Assembly: GCA_025934395.1 (NCBI GenBank)
Contig: JAICYC010000003.1
Coordinates: 1 to 64,000 of the forward strand
Direction of reading: 5' to 3'
DNA length: 64,000 nucleotides
Origin: Solirubrobacteraceae bacterium
GTDB lineage: Bacteria; Actinomycetota; Thermoleophilia; Solirubrobacterales; Solirubrobacteraceae
Shown here: in pieces, positions 9,248 to 17,440 of the stretch
Numbering within the stretch: the stretch's first letter is position 1
Layout: the number at the start of each line of letters is the position of its first letter
The notes under the pieces: model-generated
Told to the model about the DNA's origin: nothing
Database searches by the model: none
Seen by the model: the letters and a program-made list of their open reading frames with translations, nothing else
Made by a program: the position numbers and the translations under genes

Positions 9248-10255
9248 TCAGCCGGTCGCCCCGGTAATTCGCTCCCCGGAGGGCCCCAGCGTGGCGAGGG
9301 CGTCCTGCCCGCTGGGCGTCTGGAGCGCGGGGGCGCTGACGACGTCGAGCCACTCGCGGTAGCGCTCGCTGCGCCCGTGGATGGCGTCGTCGAAGGCGGC
9401 CTGGAGCACGCGCGTGATCTCTCCGGGCGCGCCGGTGCCGATCGTGTGGTCGTCGATCGAGACCACCGGCACGAGCTCGGCTGCGGTGCCGGACATGAAC
9501 ACCTCGTCGGCGAGATACATCTCCGCGCGCGCCACGTTGCGCTCGGAGACCGCGTAGCCGAGGTCGCGCGCGATCTGGATGATCGAGCGGCGCGTGATGC
9601 CGTCGAGGATCGAGTTGTGCTGGCCCGGCGTGGTGATCTCGCCGTCGCGCACCACGTAGACGTTCTCGCCGGTGCCCTCGCAGACGTGGCCGTGGCCGTC
9701 GAGCAGGATCGCCTCGTCGTAGCCGGCCTTCAGCGACTCCACCTTGGCGAGCACGCTGTTGAGGTACTGCCCCGACGCCTTCGCGTGCGGGACGAGCGAG
9801 TCGGGGCTGATCCGCCGCCAGGAGGACACCTTCGCGCGGATGCCGCTGCGCTTGCCCTCCTCGCCGAGGTAGGCGCCCCACTCCCAGCACGCGATCGTCA
9901 CGTCGACGGGCGCCTCCAGCGGGTTCAGGCCCATCTGGCCGTAGCCACGGAAGATGATCGGGCGGATGTAGCAGGAGCGCAGCCCGTTGCGCGCGATCAG
10001 CTCGAGCGTGGCGGCGCGCAGCTCCTCGGCGGAGTACGGCACCGGCATGTAGTAGAGCTCGGCGCTGCGCAGCAGCCGCTCCACGTGCTCGGCGTTGCGG
10101 AACACGGCGGGCCCGAGCTCGGTGTCGTAGCAGCGCACGCCCTCGAAGACCCCGGTGCCGTAGTGCAGGCCGTGCGTCAGGACGTGGACCTTCGCATCCT
10201 CCCAGGCGACGAAGTCTCCGTTCATCCAGATCAGGTCGGTCGCGTCCACGGTCAC
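9248..10255 (-). CDS. ilvE: Branched-chain amino acid aminotransferase
   Basis: PLP fold-type IV transaminase for the last step of Ile, Val and Leu synthesis; 335 residues. The motif HAKASGQYLNS contains the PLP lysine, and EGTGENVYVV, ILDGITRRS and DEVFMSGTAAELVPV are typical of IlvE. The start is GTG at 10255: the TAG stop of leuB supplies the first bases of the AGGAG ribosome-binding site (10265-10261) 5 nt upstream. The ORF is open further upstream but without similarity. leuB and ilvE are separated by only 8 nt and are surely co-transcribed. Confidence 0.95.
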   Translation of the reverse strand: MTVDATDLIWMNGDFVAWEDAKVHVLTHGLHYGTGVFEGVRCYDTELGPAVFRNAEHVERLLRSAELYYMPVPYSAEELRAATLELIARNGLRSCYIRPIIFRGYGQMGLNPLEAPVDVTIACWEWGAYLGEEGKRSGIRAKVSSWRRISPDSLVPHAKASGQYLNSVLAKVESLKAGYDEAILLDGHGHVCEGTGENVYVVRDGEITTPGQHNSILDGITRRSIIQIARDLGYAVSERNVARAEMYLADEVFMSGTAAELVPVVSIDDHTIGTGAPGEITRVLQAAFDDAIHGRSERYREWLDVVSAPALQTPSGQDALATLGPSGERITGATG

Positions 10256-10263
10256 CAGTGCTC

Positions 10264-11292
10264 CTATTCGAGATGTGCGAGCACAGCCCTCGTCGCCTCG
10301 TCGGTGCCCGCCCCGCCCCCGAGGTCGGGGGTGCGCAGACCCTCCTCCAGCGCGCGCTGCACAGCCGATTCTACAGCCGCCGCCTCGCTTTCCAAACGCA
10401 GCCCGTGACGCAACATCAGCGCTGCGGAGAGGAACATCGCGAGGGGGTTCGCGATGCCCTGCCCGGCGATGTCGGGCGCCGAGCCGTGGACCGGCTCGAA
10501 CAACCCCGGGCCGTCGCCGCCGAGCGACGCGCTCGGGAGCATCCCGATCGAGCCGGTGAGCATCGCGGCCTCGTCGCTGAGGATGTCGCCGAACATGTTC
10601 TCGGTGAGGATCGCGTCGAAGTGCCGCGGCGCGGAGACGAGCTGCATGGCGGCGTTGTCGACGAGCACGTGCTCGAGCAGGATGTGCGGGAACTCGCGCG
10701 AGTGCAGGTCGGTGACGACCTCGCGCCACAGACGTGAGGTCTCGAGCACGTTGGCCTTGTCGACGCTGCTCACGCGGCTGCGCGCGGACCGGAACGCGAC
10801 CCGCGCGATCCGTTCGACCTCCTCGGCGGTGTACGCGCACACGTCCGAGGCGCTCGTGGCGGTGCGCGTCTTCTCGCCGAAGTAGATGCCGCCGGTGAGC
10901 TCGCGGACGACGAGCAGGTCGGTGCCCTCGATCAGCTCGCGGCGCAGCGGCGAGGCGTCATACAGGGCGGGCAGCGGCTTGACGGGGCGCAGGTTGGCGA
11001 ACAGCTCCAGGCCCTTGCGCAGCCCGAGCAGGCCCTGCTCCGGTCGCGGCGCGTGCGGGTCGGTGGTGTCCCACCTCGGCCCTCCCACCGCTGCGAGCAG
11101 GACCGCGTCGGCGCCTCGGCATGATGCGAGCGTCTCGTCGGTCAGCGCGACGCCATGGGCGTCGATCGAGGCTCCTCCGAACGTGTGCTCCTCGAACTCG
11201 AAGTCGCCGACGGCCCCCAGCACCTGGAGCGCGGGGGCCATGATCTCGGGCCCGATCCCGTCTCCGGGAAGGGTGACGATGCGGTGCGGCAC
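10264..11292 (-). CDS. leuB: 3-isopropylmalate dehydrogenase
   Basis: Oxidatively decarboxylates 3-isopropylmalate for leucine and, with CimA, probably 3-methylmalate for isoleucine. The 342 residues start [10 protein letters not shown], with [24 protein letters not shown] and the metal-binding [23 protein letters not shown]. The start is GTG at 11292. No Shine-Dalgarno sequence is present; instead TAGCGT (11307-11302) lies 9 nt upstream, so the transcript is probably almost leaderless. It leads the leuB-ilvE-cimA series. An inverted repeat just upstream is listed separately. Confidence 0.96.
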   Translation of the reverse strand: MPHRIVTLPGDGIGPEIMAPALQVLGAVGDFEFEEHTFGGASIDAHGVALTDETLASCRGADAVLLAAVGGPRWDTTDPHAPRPEQGLLGLRKGLELFANLRPVKPLPALYDASPLRRELIEGTDLLVVRELTGGIYFGEKTRTATSASDVCAYTAEEVERIARVAFRSARSRVSSVDKANVLETSRLWREVVTDLHSREFPHILLEHVLVDNAAMQLVSAPRHFDAILTENMFGDILSDEAAMLTGSIGMLPSASLGGDGPGLFEPVHGSAPDIAGQGIANPLAMFLSAALMLRHGLRLESEAAAVESAVQRALEEGLRTPDLGGGAGTDEATRAVLAHLE

Positions 11293-11301
11293 GGGCGGGG
11301 A

Positions 11302-11348
11302 ACGCTACCTGGATGGTCGCCGGCCGGGGTGCACGGCTCCCATCCAGG
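11302..11348 (-). promoter_or_regulatory. leuB promoter region with a 9-bp inverted repeat
   Basis: CCTGGATGG (11308-11316) and CCATCCAGG (11340-11348) are perfect inverted repeats separated by 23 nt, and they abut the -10 box TAGCGT (11307-11302) of leuB. The repeat spans the expected -35 and spacer, so it could be an operator for a dimeric regulator or a looped pair of half-sites. A role as an RNA hairpin is less likely because it lies upstream of the predicted start of transcription. Confidence 0.4.
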
Positions 11349-11355
11349 CTTGCGC

Positions 11356-11377
11356 GGCCCCGCACTTCCGCGGGGCC
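11356..11377. terminator. G+C-rich hairpin after the secreted-protein gene
   Basis: GGCCCCGC (11356-11363) and GCGGGGCC (11370-11377) form an 8-bp stem with a 6-nt loop, 9 nt downstream of the stop of the minus-strand secreted-protein gene. No T-tract follows, as is common in high-G+C actinobacteria. It would separate that gene from leuB transcription. Confidence 0.5.
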
Positions 11378-11386
11378 TCCCGCAGG

Positions 11387-11914
11387 TCAGTGCTGGTGCT
11401 GGGGGTGCAGCTGGCCGTTGGCCATCGTCATGTAGCCCGGCACCGAGTGGATCGTCGTCCAGAACGCGGTGCGCGCGGTCTGCAGCGAGCCCCGGAACTG
11501 GTGCGCGGCGGCATGCCACTGCGCGACGAGCGCGCGGATCTGGGCGTCCTGGACCTTGCGCGCGCTACGGCAGGCGATCAGCGCGGCGCGCGGCTTGGGG
11601 CACGCGGCGGCGACCTGCGCCTGCGCCGCCGCGATCTGCGGCTGGAGCGCGGTGCGCGCGGCGACCACGGTCATCTGGGCGCTGTTGAATTCGGTTTCCA
11701 GCGCGGTGCACGCGGCGGCGACCTGGGGCGCGAAGGGCACCTGGCGCGGGCGCTCCTTGCCGGCGGCGAACTTCGCGCACACGATCGACGCGACGGGATA
11801 GGTCTTCTGGAACGTCTGGTCGCCCGTTCTCGCACCTGCTGCGGTGGGGACCGCGAGTGCGGCGGCGACGCCGAGCGCCGACACGAGGCCGACGATCCGG
11901 TTGGGCGGAGTCAT
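11387..11914 (-). CDS. Small secreted protein of unknown function, His-rich C-terminus
   Basis: 175 residues with a clear signal peptide (residues 1-28: basic start, hydrophobic run, AGA cleavage region). The mature part is Ala-rich and helical, with four Cys residues (VCAKF, AACTAL, AACPKP, IACRSA) that could form two disulfides, and it ends HPQHQH. I do not recognise a family. The ATG at 11914 is well supported by GAGGAGGAG just upstream. It follows the leuCD-NTF2 genes after 109 nt that hold a perfect 18-bp palindrome, so it may have its own regulated promoter. Metal binding by the C-terminal His residues is speculation. Confidence 0.75.
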   Translation of the reverse strand: MTPPNRIVGLVSALGVAAALAVPTAAGARTGDQTFQKTYPVASIVCAKFAAGKERPRQVPFAPQVAAACTALETEFNSAQMTVVAARTALQPQIAAAQAQVAAACPKPRAALIACRSARKVQDAQIRALVAQWHAAAHQFRGSLQTARTAFWTTIHSVPGYMTMANGQLHPQHQH

Positions 11915-12006
11915 GAAGCCTCCTCCTCTCGGGGGTGGGGATGTCCCTTACAACTCGTTCCTCGACGTGCAGTTGCTGTGCGACCGGGATTTTCGTTGCA
12001 CGATAT

Positions 12007-12024
12007 GAAGCGATATATCGCTTC
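12007..12024. repeat. Perfect 18-bp palindrome, candidate operator
   Basis: GAAGCGATATATCGCTTC is its own reverse complement and is AT-rich at its centre, which stands out in this G+C-rich DNA. It ends exactly on the last base of the NTF2-like gene stop codon and lies 92 nt upstream of the secreted-protein gene. The form suits a dimeric repressor of the PadR, TetR or GntR type. No such regulator gene is adjacent. Confidence 0.5.
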
Positions 12025-12419
12025 TACCAGCTCAACCCTTCGTATAGCGCCTGCACCCGCTCGATCAGCTCGTGGGCGTCGTACTCGTGCAGCTCGCACA
12101 CGGGCGTCCCGTCCCTCCAGCGGTACGTGATCGCGAGCGAGCGCACCCCCACGTAGACGTCCTGGAGCTCGAAGCGCAGGTCGGGAAGCCGTGCGAGGCC
12201 GCGCTCGAAGTGCTCGCGCAACGCGTCGATCCCCACGACCCTCCCGTCGGGGATGCCGAGCGTGTCGATCACGGTCGGGGTCTGGAACACGACGCCCGGG
12301 GCGTACAGCGCCATGATCGCGCCGAGATCGTGCGCGTTCCACGCCGCGATCCACTCGCCGGCCAGGCGCGCACCGTCCTCGGCGGCCAGCGGCGCAGCGT
12401 CCATCGCCGTGCCGCTCAC
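12024..12419 (-). CDS. NTF2-like (SnoaL-type) fold protein
   Basis: 131 residues. The opening LAGEWIAAWNAHDLGAIMALYAPGVVFQTP is the hallmark of the SnoaL/NTF2-like alpha-beta barrel, and the protein ends in a strand-rich half. Members bind or transform small hydrophobic molecules, and many have no known role. The GTG start overlaps the leuD stop by four bases (GTGA), so it is translated with leuD. That placement is unexplained because leucine synthesis has no known need for it. Confidence 0.8.
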   Translation of the reverse strand: MSGTAMDAAPLAAEDGARLAGEWIAAWNAHDLGAIMALYAPGVVFQTPTVIDTLGIPDGRVVGIDALREHFERGLARLPDLRFELQDVYVGVRSLAITYRWRDGTPVCELHEYDAHELIERVQALYEGLSW

Positions 12420-12976
12420 AGCGCCGTGGTCACAGGTCCGGAGCGCTCGCGTTCAGCCTCGTAGGAGGCGATGCGCGCCTCCTCCGAGAGCGTCACGCCG
12501 ACGTCGTCGAGCCCCTCGAGCAGCCGCCTGCGGATCTCGTGGTCGATCGAGAAGGGCACCTCGCGCCCCTCGAAGCGGACCTCCTGGGCGCGCAGGTCGA
12601 TCTGGCCCTCCCCGCAGCGCGCGAGCGCGCGGCAGTCCTCCTCGGAGAGCACGATCGGCAGCAGCCCGATCTTGGTGCAGTTGGAGTAGAAGATGTCGGC
12701 GAACGACGGCGCGACGATCGCCTGGAAGCCGTAGTCCTGCAGCCCCCAGGGCGCGTGCTCGCGCGAGGAGCCGCAGCCGAAGTTCTCGCCCGCTACGAGG
12801 ATCGGGTTGGGCGGCAGGTCCCAGTCGGGCTCCTTGGCCCAGTCGTAGAACACGAACTCGCCGAAGCCCGTGCGCTCGACGCGCTTGAGGAACTGCTTGG
12901 GCATGATCTGGTCGGTGTCGACGTTGCTGCGGTCGAGGTGGCTCACGCGACCGGTGATCGTCTCGATGGCCTGCAT
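12416..12976 (-). CDS. leuD: 3-isopropylmalate dehydratase, small subunit
   Basis: Swivelling domain partner of LeuC; the pair isomerises 2-isopropylmalate to 3-isopropylmalate and, with CimA present, probably citramalate to 3-methylmalate. It has 186 residues, with SNVDTDQIMPKQFLKR near the start and the GENFGCGSSREHAPWGLQDYGF motif typical of LeuD. It follows leuC after 35 nt and overlaps the NTF2-like gene. Confidence 0.96.
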   Translation of the reverse strand: MQAIETITGRVSHLDRSNVDTDQIMPKQFLKRVERTGFGEFVFYDWAKEPDWDLPPNPILVAGENFGCGSSREHAPWGLQDYGFQAIVAPSFADIFYSNCTKIGLLPIVLSEEDCRALARCGEGQIDLRAQEVRFEGREVPFSIDHEIRRRLLEGLDDVGVTLSEEARIASYEAERERSGPVTTAL

Positions 12977-13011
12977 CTAGGGGCTCCCTTCCGTTGGCGT
13001 GGGTCGGGCGC

Positions 13012-14415
13012 TCATCGCCACTCCCGGATGTCGACGAAACGTCCCTCGATCGCGGCGGCGGCGGCCATCTGCGGCGAGACCAGGTGCGTGCGCCCGCCGC
13101 GGCCCTGGCGCCCCTCGAAGTTGCGGTTGGAGGTGGACGCGCAGCGCTCGCCGGGCTGCAGGATGTCGGGGTTCATCCCGAGGCACATCGAGCAGCCCGC
13201 CACCCGCCAGTCGAAGCCGGCGGCACGGAAGACCTCGTCCAGCCCCTCGGCTTCAGCCTGTGCGCGCACCTGCTGGGAGCCGGGCACGACCATCGCGCTG
13301 ACCCCCTCGGCGACGCTGCGCCCGGACACGACCTCCGCGGCGGCGCGCAGGTCGCCGATCCGCGAGTTGGTGCACGAGCCGATGAACACGCGGTCGATCG
13401 CGATCTCCTGGATCGGCGTGCCGGCCTCCAGCGCCATGTAGTGCAGCGCGCGCTCGGTGGCCTCGCGGTCTGCGGGCGAGTCGAACTCCTCGGGCGCGGG
13501 CACGCGCTCGGTGACGGGCAGCACCATGCCCGGGTTGGTGCCCCAGGTGACCTGGGGGGAGATCGCGGCGGCATCGACGCGCACCTCGGCGTCGAACTCC
13601 GCGCCCTGCTCGCTCGGCAGCGCCCGCCACGCCTCGAGCGCCGCGTCGAGCTCGGCGCCCTTCGGCGCGCCCGGGCGCTCGCGTTCCTCGAACCACGCGA
13701 ACGTGGTCTCGTCGGGGGCGATCATGCCCGCGCGCCCGCCGCCCTCGATCGTCATGTTGCACACGGTCATGCGGCCCTCCATCGAGAGCGCGCGGATCGC
13801 CTCGCCCGCGTACTCCACGACGTGCCCCGTCATGCCCCCCACGCCGAGCTGGCCGAGCGTGGCGAGGATCAGGTCCTTGGCGGTCACGCCGAACCCGAGC
13901 GCGCCGTCGTAGGTGATGCGCATCGAGCGCGGCTTCTGCTGGACCATGCACTGCGTGGCGAGCACGTGCTCCACCTCGCTCGTCCCGATGCCGAACGCGA
14001 GCGAGCCGAACGCGCCGTGCGTGGAGGTGTGCGAGTCGCCGCACACGATCGTCATGCCGGGCTGGGTGACGCCCAGCTCGGGGCCGATCACGTGCACGAT
14101 CCCCTGGCGCTCGGACCCGAGCGAGTAGACGGGCACGCCGAACTCCTCGCAGTTGCGCTCGAGCGTCTGCACCTGCACCCGCGAGAGCTCGTCCTTGATG
14201 CGGGCCGCGACGGGCGTGCCGTCGGTGGGCGTGTTGTGGTCGGCGGTGGCGAGCGTGCGGTCGGGCCTGCGCACGCGCCGCCCCGCCATCCGCAGCGCGT
14301 CGAACGCCTGGGGGCTGGTGACCTCGTGCACGAGCTGCAGGTCGATGTAGAGCAGTCCGTCTGCGACCTCGTGGGCCTCCCAGATCTTGTCGAACATCGT
14401 CTTGGGTGCGGTCAT
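13012..14415 (-). CDS. leuC: 3-isopropylmalate dehydratase, large subunit
   Basis: Aconitase-family [4Fe-4S] enzyme of 467 residues. The cluster ligands are Cys348 ([11 protein letters not shown]), Cys408 and Cys411 ([10 protein letters not shown]). The segments [19 protein letters not shown] and [11 protein letters not shown] also match LeuC. The ATG at 14415 is preceded by GAGGAG at a normal distance. It lies 73 nt downstream of the XRE-cupin regulator gene on the same strand. A separate promoter is not obvious, so co-transcription with the regulator or control by it is possible. Confidence 0.96.
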   Translation of the reverse strand: MTAPKTMFDKIWEAHEVADGLLYIDLQLVHEVTSPQAFDALRMAGRRVRRPDRTLATADHNTPTDGTPVAARIKDELSRVQVQTLERNCEEFGVPVYSLGSERQGIVHVIGPELGVTQPGMTIVCGDSHTSTHGAFGSLAFGIGTSEVEHVLATQCMVQQKPRSMRITYDGALGFGVTAKDLILATLGQLGVGGMTGHVVEYAGEAIRALSMEGRMTVCNMTIEGGGRAGMIAPDETTFAWFEERERPGAPKGAELDAALEAWRALPSEQGAEFDAEVRVDAAAISPQVTWGTNPGMVLPVTERVPAPEEFDSPADREATERALHYMALEAGTPIQEIAIDRVFIGSCTNSRIGDLRAAAEVVSGRSVAEGVSAMVVPGSQQVRAQAEAEGLDEVFRAAGFDWRVAGCSMCLGMNPDILQPGERCASTSNRNFEGRQGRGGRTHLVSPQMAAAAAIEGRFVDIREWR

Positions 14416-14488
14416 CGGGCTGTTCTCCTCGTGGGCTGGTGCTGTTCTTTTCTATCGGGAAGAAGGTGGGGTCGCGCCGCGTGCCGCG

Positions 14489-15136
14489 TCAGCTTCGTCT
14501 GAGCCCCGCGGAGACGACGGCCAGGAACGCCGCGTCGGCGTCGCTGGAGTTCTCGAAGTGGTGGGGAAGGTCGGCGTCGAACGTGACGCAGTCGCCCTCG
14601 CGCAGGGCGTGGCGCTGCCCGTCGCAGACGAGCACCAGCGCGCCCTCCTGCACGAGCGCTATCTCACGGCTCCCGGGCTCGTGGATCGGCGGGTCGTCCA
14701 CGGCTCCCGTCGCGCCGCCGGGCGCGAGCGTGTGGAGCGTCAGCTCGGCGCGCTGGCCGGGCTGGGAGGCGGTGAGCACCTCCACGCGATGCCCGCGGCG
14801 GGCGTTGCCGCCGCGCCGGCGCGCGGAGGCGGGGACAACGGTCACCGCGCCGCCCTCGTCGAGGCGCAGCAGCTGTGAGAGGCGCAGCTCGAGGCCGCCC
14901 GCGATCCGCGCGGCGACGGTGAGCGTGGGGCTGGTCTCGCCCCGCTCCACCTGGGAGAGCATCGGCGCGCTGACGCCGCTGCGCGCGGCGAGGTCGCGCA
15001 ATGAGAGCCCCGAGGACTCGCGCAGCGCCTTTACGCGCGCACCGATCACGCCGGGCTCGACGGCGGTCGGCTCCGTCCCGTCCGGCGCCCGCCCCGGGAT
15101 GCGCGCGGGGATCGCGTCGATGTCGGCCGTCGCCAT
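14489..15136 (-). CDS. XRE-family transcriptional regulator with cupin domain
   Basis: About 215 residues: an N-terminal helix-turn-helix (ARVKALRESSGLSLRDLAARSGVSAPMLSQVERGETSPTL) and a C-terminal cupin barrel (IHEPGSREIALVQEGALVLVCDGQRHALREGDCVTFDADLPHHFEN). Such proteins repress genes of small-molecule metabolism, with the ligand bound in the cupin. Starts at GTG 15154 or ATG 15136 are possible. I take the ATG because TAACGT (15150-15145) lies 8 nt upstream, matching other near-leaderless genes here. It precedes leuCD on the same strand and is divergent from a GNAT gene; either may be its target. Confidence 0.88.
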   Translation of the reverse strand: MATADIDAIPARIPGRAPDGTEPTAVEPGVIGARVKALRESSGLSLRDLAARSGVSAPMLSQVERGETSPTLTVAARIAGGLELRLSQLLRLDEGGAVTVVPASARRRGGNARRGHRVEVLTASQPGQRAELTLHTLAPGGATGAVDDPPIHEPGSREIALVQEGALVLVCDGQRHALREGDCVTFDADLPHHFENSSDADAAFLAVVSAGLRRS

Positions 15137-15144
15137 ACAAGCGT

Positions 15145-15179
15145 ACGTTATCACAGACGCCAGGCGTTCGGCCTAGGCT
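15145..15179. promoter_or_regulatory. Divergent -10 boxes of the XRE-cupin and GNAT genes
   Basis: Minus strand TAACGT (15150-15145) is 8 nt before the regulator ATG. Plus strand TAGGCT (15174-15179) is 6 nt before the GNAT GTG, the exact spacing of a leaderless start. Only 49 bp separate the two start codons, so the promoters share their upstream DNA and autoregulation could affect both genes. Confidence 0.45.
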
Positions 15180-15185
15180 TGCGCG

Positions 15186-16031
15186 GTGAGCGCGCCCATC
15201 CCCCGCTCCCTGATCCGCGCGACCGACTTCGAGGTGCTGCCCGTCTCGCGCGTGCTGCGCCGCGGCGACGGGTACACCGTGGCGGCCTCGCCGAGCAACC
15301 CGCTGCACTACTGGGGCAACCTACTGCTGTTCGACCGCGCGCCGGAGCCGGGCGACGGCGCGCGCTGGGAGGCGCTCTCCGAGGCGGAGTTCGCACGGCA
15401 GGGGCGCGTGACCCATCGCACCTTCGCGTGGGAGGGCAACGACGGGGCGCTCGGCTCCGCACGCGAGGAGTTCCTCGCGCGCGGCTACGAGCTGGAGCAG
15501 ACCGTGGGCCTCACCGCGCGCGCGGGGGAGCTCGAGGCGCACCCGCGCGCGAGCACGGCGGTGGAGGTCCAGGCGCTGGACCACCGCCCGGGCGCCGACG
15601 AGGACCTGTGGGCCCAGGTGATCGACATCCAGCTGGCCTCGCGCGAGAACCTCGTGGACGTGGAGGGCCAGCGCGACTACCAGCGCACGCGCGAGCGCGA
15701 CCTGCGCGAGCTGTTCGCGGCGGGCCGCGGCGGCGCCTGGTTCGTGGCGAGGGACGGCGCGGAGGTCGTGGGGAGCTGCGGGATAGTGGTGACGGGGGGC
15801 CGCGGCCGCTACCAGGCGGTCGACACGGTCGCCGGCAGGCGCGGCGAGGGGATCTGCTCGCGGCTGCTCGTGGACGCTGCGCGCATCGCGTCCGAGCGCG
15901 ACGGCGCGCGCTCGTTCGTGATCGGCGCGGATCCCGGCTACCACGCGCTGGCGATCTACGAATCGCTGGGGTTCACGCCGGTCGAGCGTGTGGCGGGCGT
16001 GTACCGGCCGCCACCCGAGGACCGCGCCTGA
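15186..16031 (+). CDS. GNAT-family N-acetyltransferase
   Basis: 281 residues. The C-terminal part (about 130-270) holds a GNAT fold: AEVVGSCGIVVTGGRGRYQAVDTVAGRRGEGICSRLLVDAA covers strands 4-5 with the acetyl-CoA loop (R/Q-x-x-G-x-G/A version VAGRRGEG), followed by YHALAIYESLGFTPVER, a standard ending. The N-terminal 110 residues are a second, more divergent domain, so the protein may be a tandem GNAT. The acceptor substrate is unknown. The GTG start is exactly 6 nt after TAGGCT, as expected for a leaderless message. Confidence 0.82.
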   Translation: MSAPIPRSLIRATDFEVLPVSRVLRRGDGYTVAASPSNPLHYWGNLLLFDRAPEPGDGARWEALSEAEFARQGRVTHRTFAWEGNDGALGSAREEFLARGYELEQTVGLTARAGELEAHPRASTAVEVQALDHRPGADEDLWAQVIDIQLASRENLVDVEGQRDYQRTRERDLRELFAAGRGGAWFVARDGAEVVGSCGIVVTGGRGRYQAVDTVAGRRGEGICSRLLVDAARIASERDGARSFVIGADPGYHALAIYESLGFTPVERVAGVYRPPPEDRA

Positions 16032-16046
16032 CCGAGCCGTCCGCCG

Positions 16047-17390
16047 CTACCCGCCGGCGGCGTACACCCGCCACGGCTCTGCGACGCCCTTCAGCTCGTG
16101 CTCGCCGCGGTCGTCCAGCGTGAACGGCGAGCCGATCGAGAGGTCGCGCACGGTGCGGCTCGCGAGCACCTCTTCCGGCGCGGCGAGCGCGGCGATGCGC
16201 GCGCCGATGTGGACCGCCATCCCGCCCACGTCGCCGTCGCCGAGCAGCTCGCACTCGCCGGTGTGAAGGCCTGCGCGGATCGGCAGGTCGATCGCGGCCA
16301 GCCGGTCGCGAAGCGACACCGCGCAGCCGACGGCGCGGCTCGGACCGTCGAACAATGCGAGCGCGCCGTCCCCGAGCGACTTCACGACGCGTCCCCGATG
16401 GCGGCCCACCTCTTCCCGGACGATCGAGTCGTGGCGCCCGAGCAGCTCGCGCCAGCGTCCGTCGCCCATCTCGGATGCGAGCGCGGTGGACCCCACGATG
16501 TCGGTGAACATCACGGTCGCGAGCACGCGCTCGCTCGCAGGGCGCGGCGGCGATCCGGTGAGGAACGCCTCGATCTCCCGCCCCGGCTCCTCGGGGTCCC
16601 CCACCCACACCTGCCCCGAGCCGCCGATCTCCAGGTAGCGCGCGCCCGGGATCCCCTCGGCGACGGTGCGCGAATGGCGCACGTCGATTTCCTCGTCGCC
16701 CGAGCGCCGCAGCACGAGCGTGGGGCACTGGATCGAGCCGAGCACCTCCCGCACGTCGGTCTCCCCCGCTCGCAGCAGCGTCGCGGCGGCGCCGTTGGGA
16801 CCCGAGGCGAGCCGCTGGTAGCGGGTCATCGCGGCGCGCAGCTCGGGGTCGTCGCCGCCCATCGCCGCCCAGGCGTTGCCGGGCTCGTCGCGTCCCCAGG
16901 TGGCCACGAGCTGCCCGATCGAAGCTTCGCGCTGCTGCTGCGTCTTGGCCCACTCGTATCCCGGCCCGCGCACGAGCCGGGGCACCGGCGCGGCGAGGAC
17001 GAGCGCACGCACGGACTCCGGGTGGGAGGCCGCGAACAGCAGCGCGAGGCGTGCGCCCTCGTTGATCGCGAGCACGGCCGCTTCGGGCGCGTCCGCCGCC
17101 TCGAGCACCGCGCGGACGTCGTCGACCTGCTCCTCCAGCGGGCTCGCGCCGGCGAGACCGTCGGACATCCCGTTGCCGCGCCGGTCGAACAGGATCAGGC
17201 GCGCGAAGCGCGCGAGGCGCATCGAGAAGGCCGCGATCGCGGGGTGGTCCCAGCCGAGTTCGATGTTGGAGAGGAACGAGGGCACGAAGAGCAGGTCCAG
17301 GGGTCCATCGCCCACCACCTGGTAGGCGATCTGCGCGTCGCCGCTGGCCGCATATCGCGTCTCGGGTGGCACCGCGGGAAGCGTAGGCAC
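16047..17390 (-). CDS. Alpha/beta-hydrolase-adenylate/guanylate cyclase fusion
   Basis: 447 residues in two parts. Residues about 20-265 are an alpha/beta-hydrolase fold (LLFVPSFLSNIELGWDH, ILFDRRGNGMSD), and about 285-440 a class III nucleotide cyclase. Cyclase metal ligands Asp297 (MFTDIVGST) and Asp341 (SLGDGAL) are present. The Asn of the usual NxxxR pair appears as His in VHIGAR, a version common in this subfamily. The nucleophile-elbow Ser of the hydrolase is replaced: AINEGA has Asn110. The hydrolase part may therefore be a ligand sensor rather than an enzyme. GTG start; nothing nearby points to the ligand. Confidence 0.9.
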   Translation of the reverse strand: MPTLPAVPPETRYAASGDAQIAYQVVGDGPLDLLFVPSFLSNIELGWDHPAIAAFSMRLARFARLILFDRRGNGMSDGLAGASPLEEQVDDVRAVLEAADAPEAAVLAINEGARLALLFAASHPESVRALVLAAPVPRLVRGPGYEWAKTQQQREASIGQLVATWGRDEPGNAWAAMGGDDPELRAAMTRYQRLASGPNGAAATLLRAGETDVREVLGSIQCPTLVLRRSGDEEIDVRHSRTVAEGIPGARYLEIGGSGQVWVGDPEEPGREIEAFLTGSPPRPASERVLATVMFTDIVGSTALASEMGDGRWRELLGRHDSIVREEVGRHRGRVVKSLGDGALALFDGPSRAVGCAVSLRDRLAAIDLPIRAGLHTGECELLGDGDVGGMAVHIGARIAALAAPEEVLASRTVRDLSIGSPFTLDDRGEHELKGVAEPWRVYAAGG

Positions 17391-17440
17391 TCATCAGGTA
17401 CAACGCCCGCGGGGCCGGTGCCGTGAGGCGTCTGCGCGGC

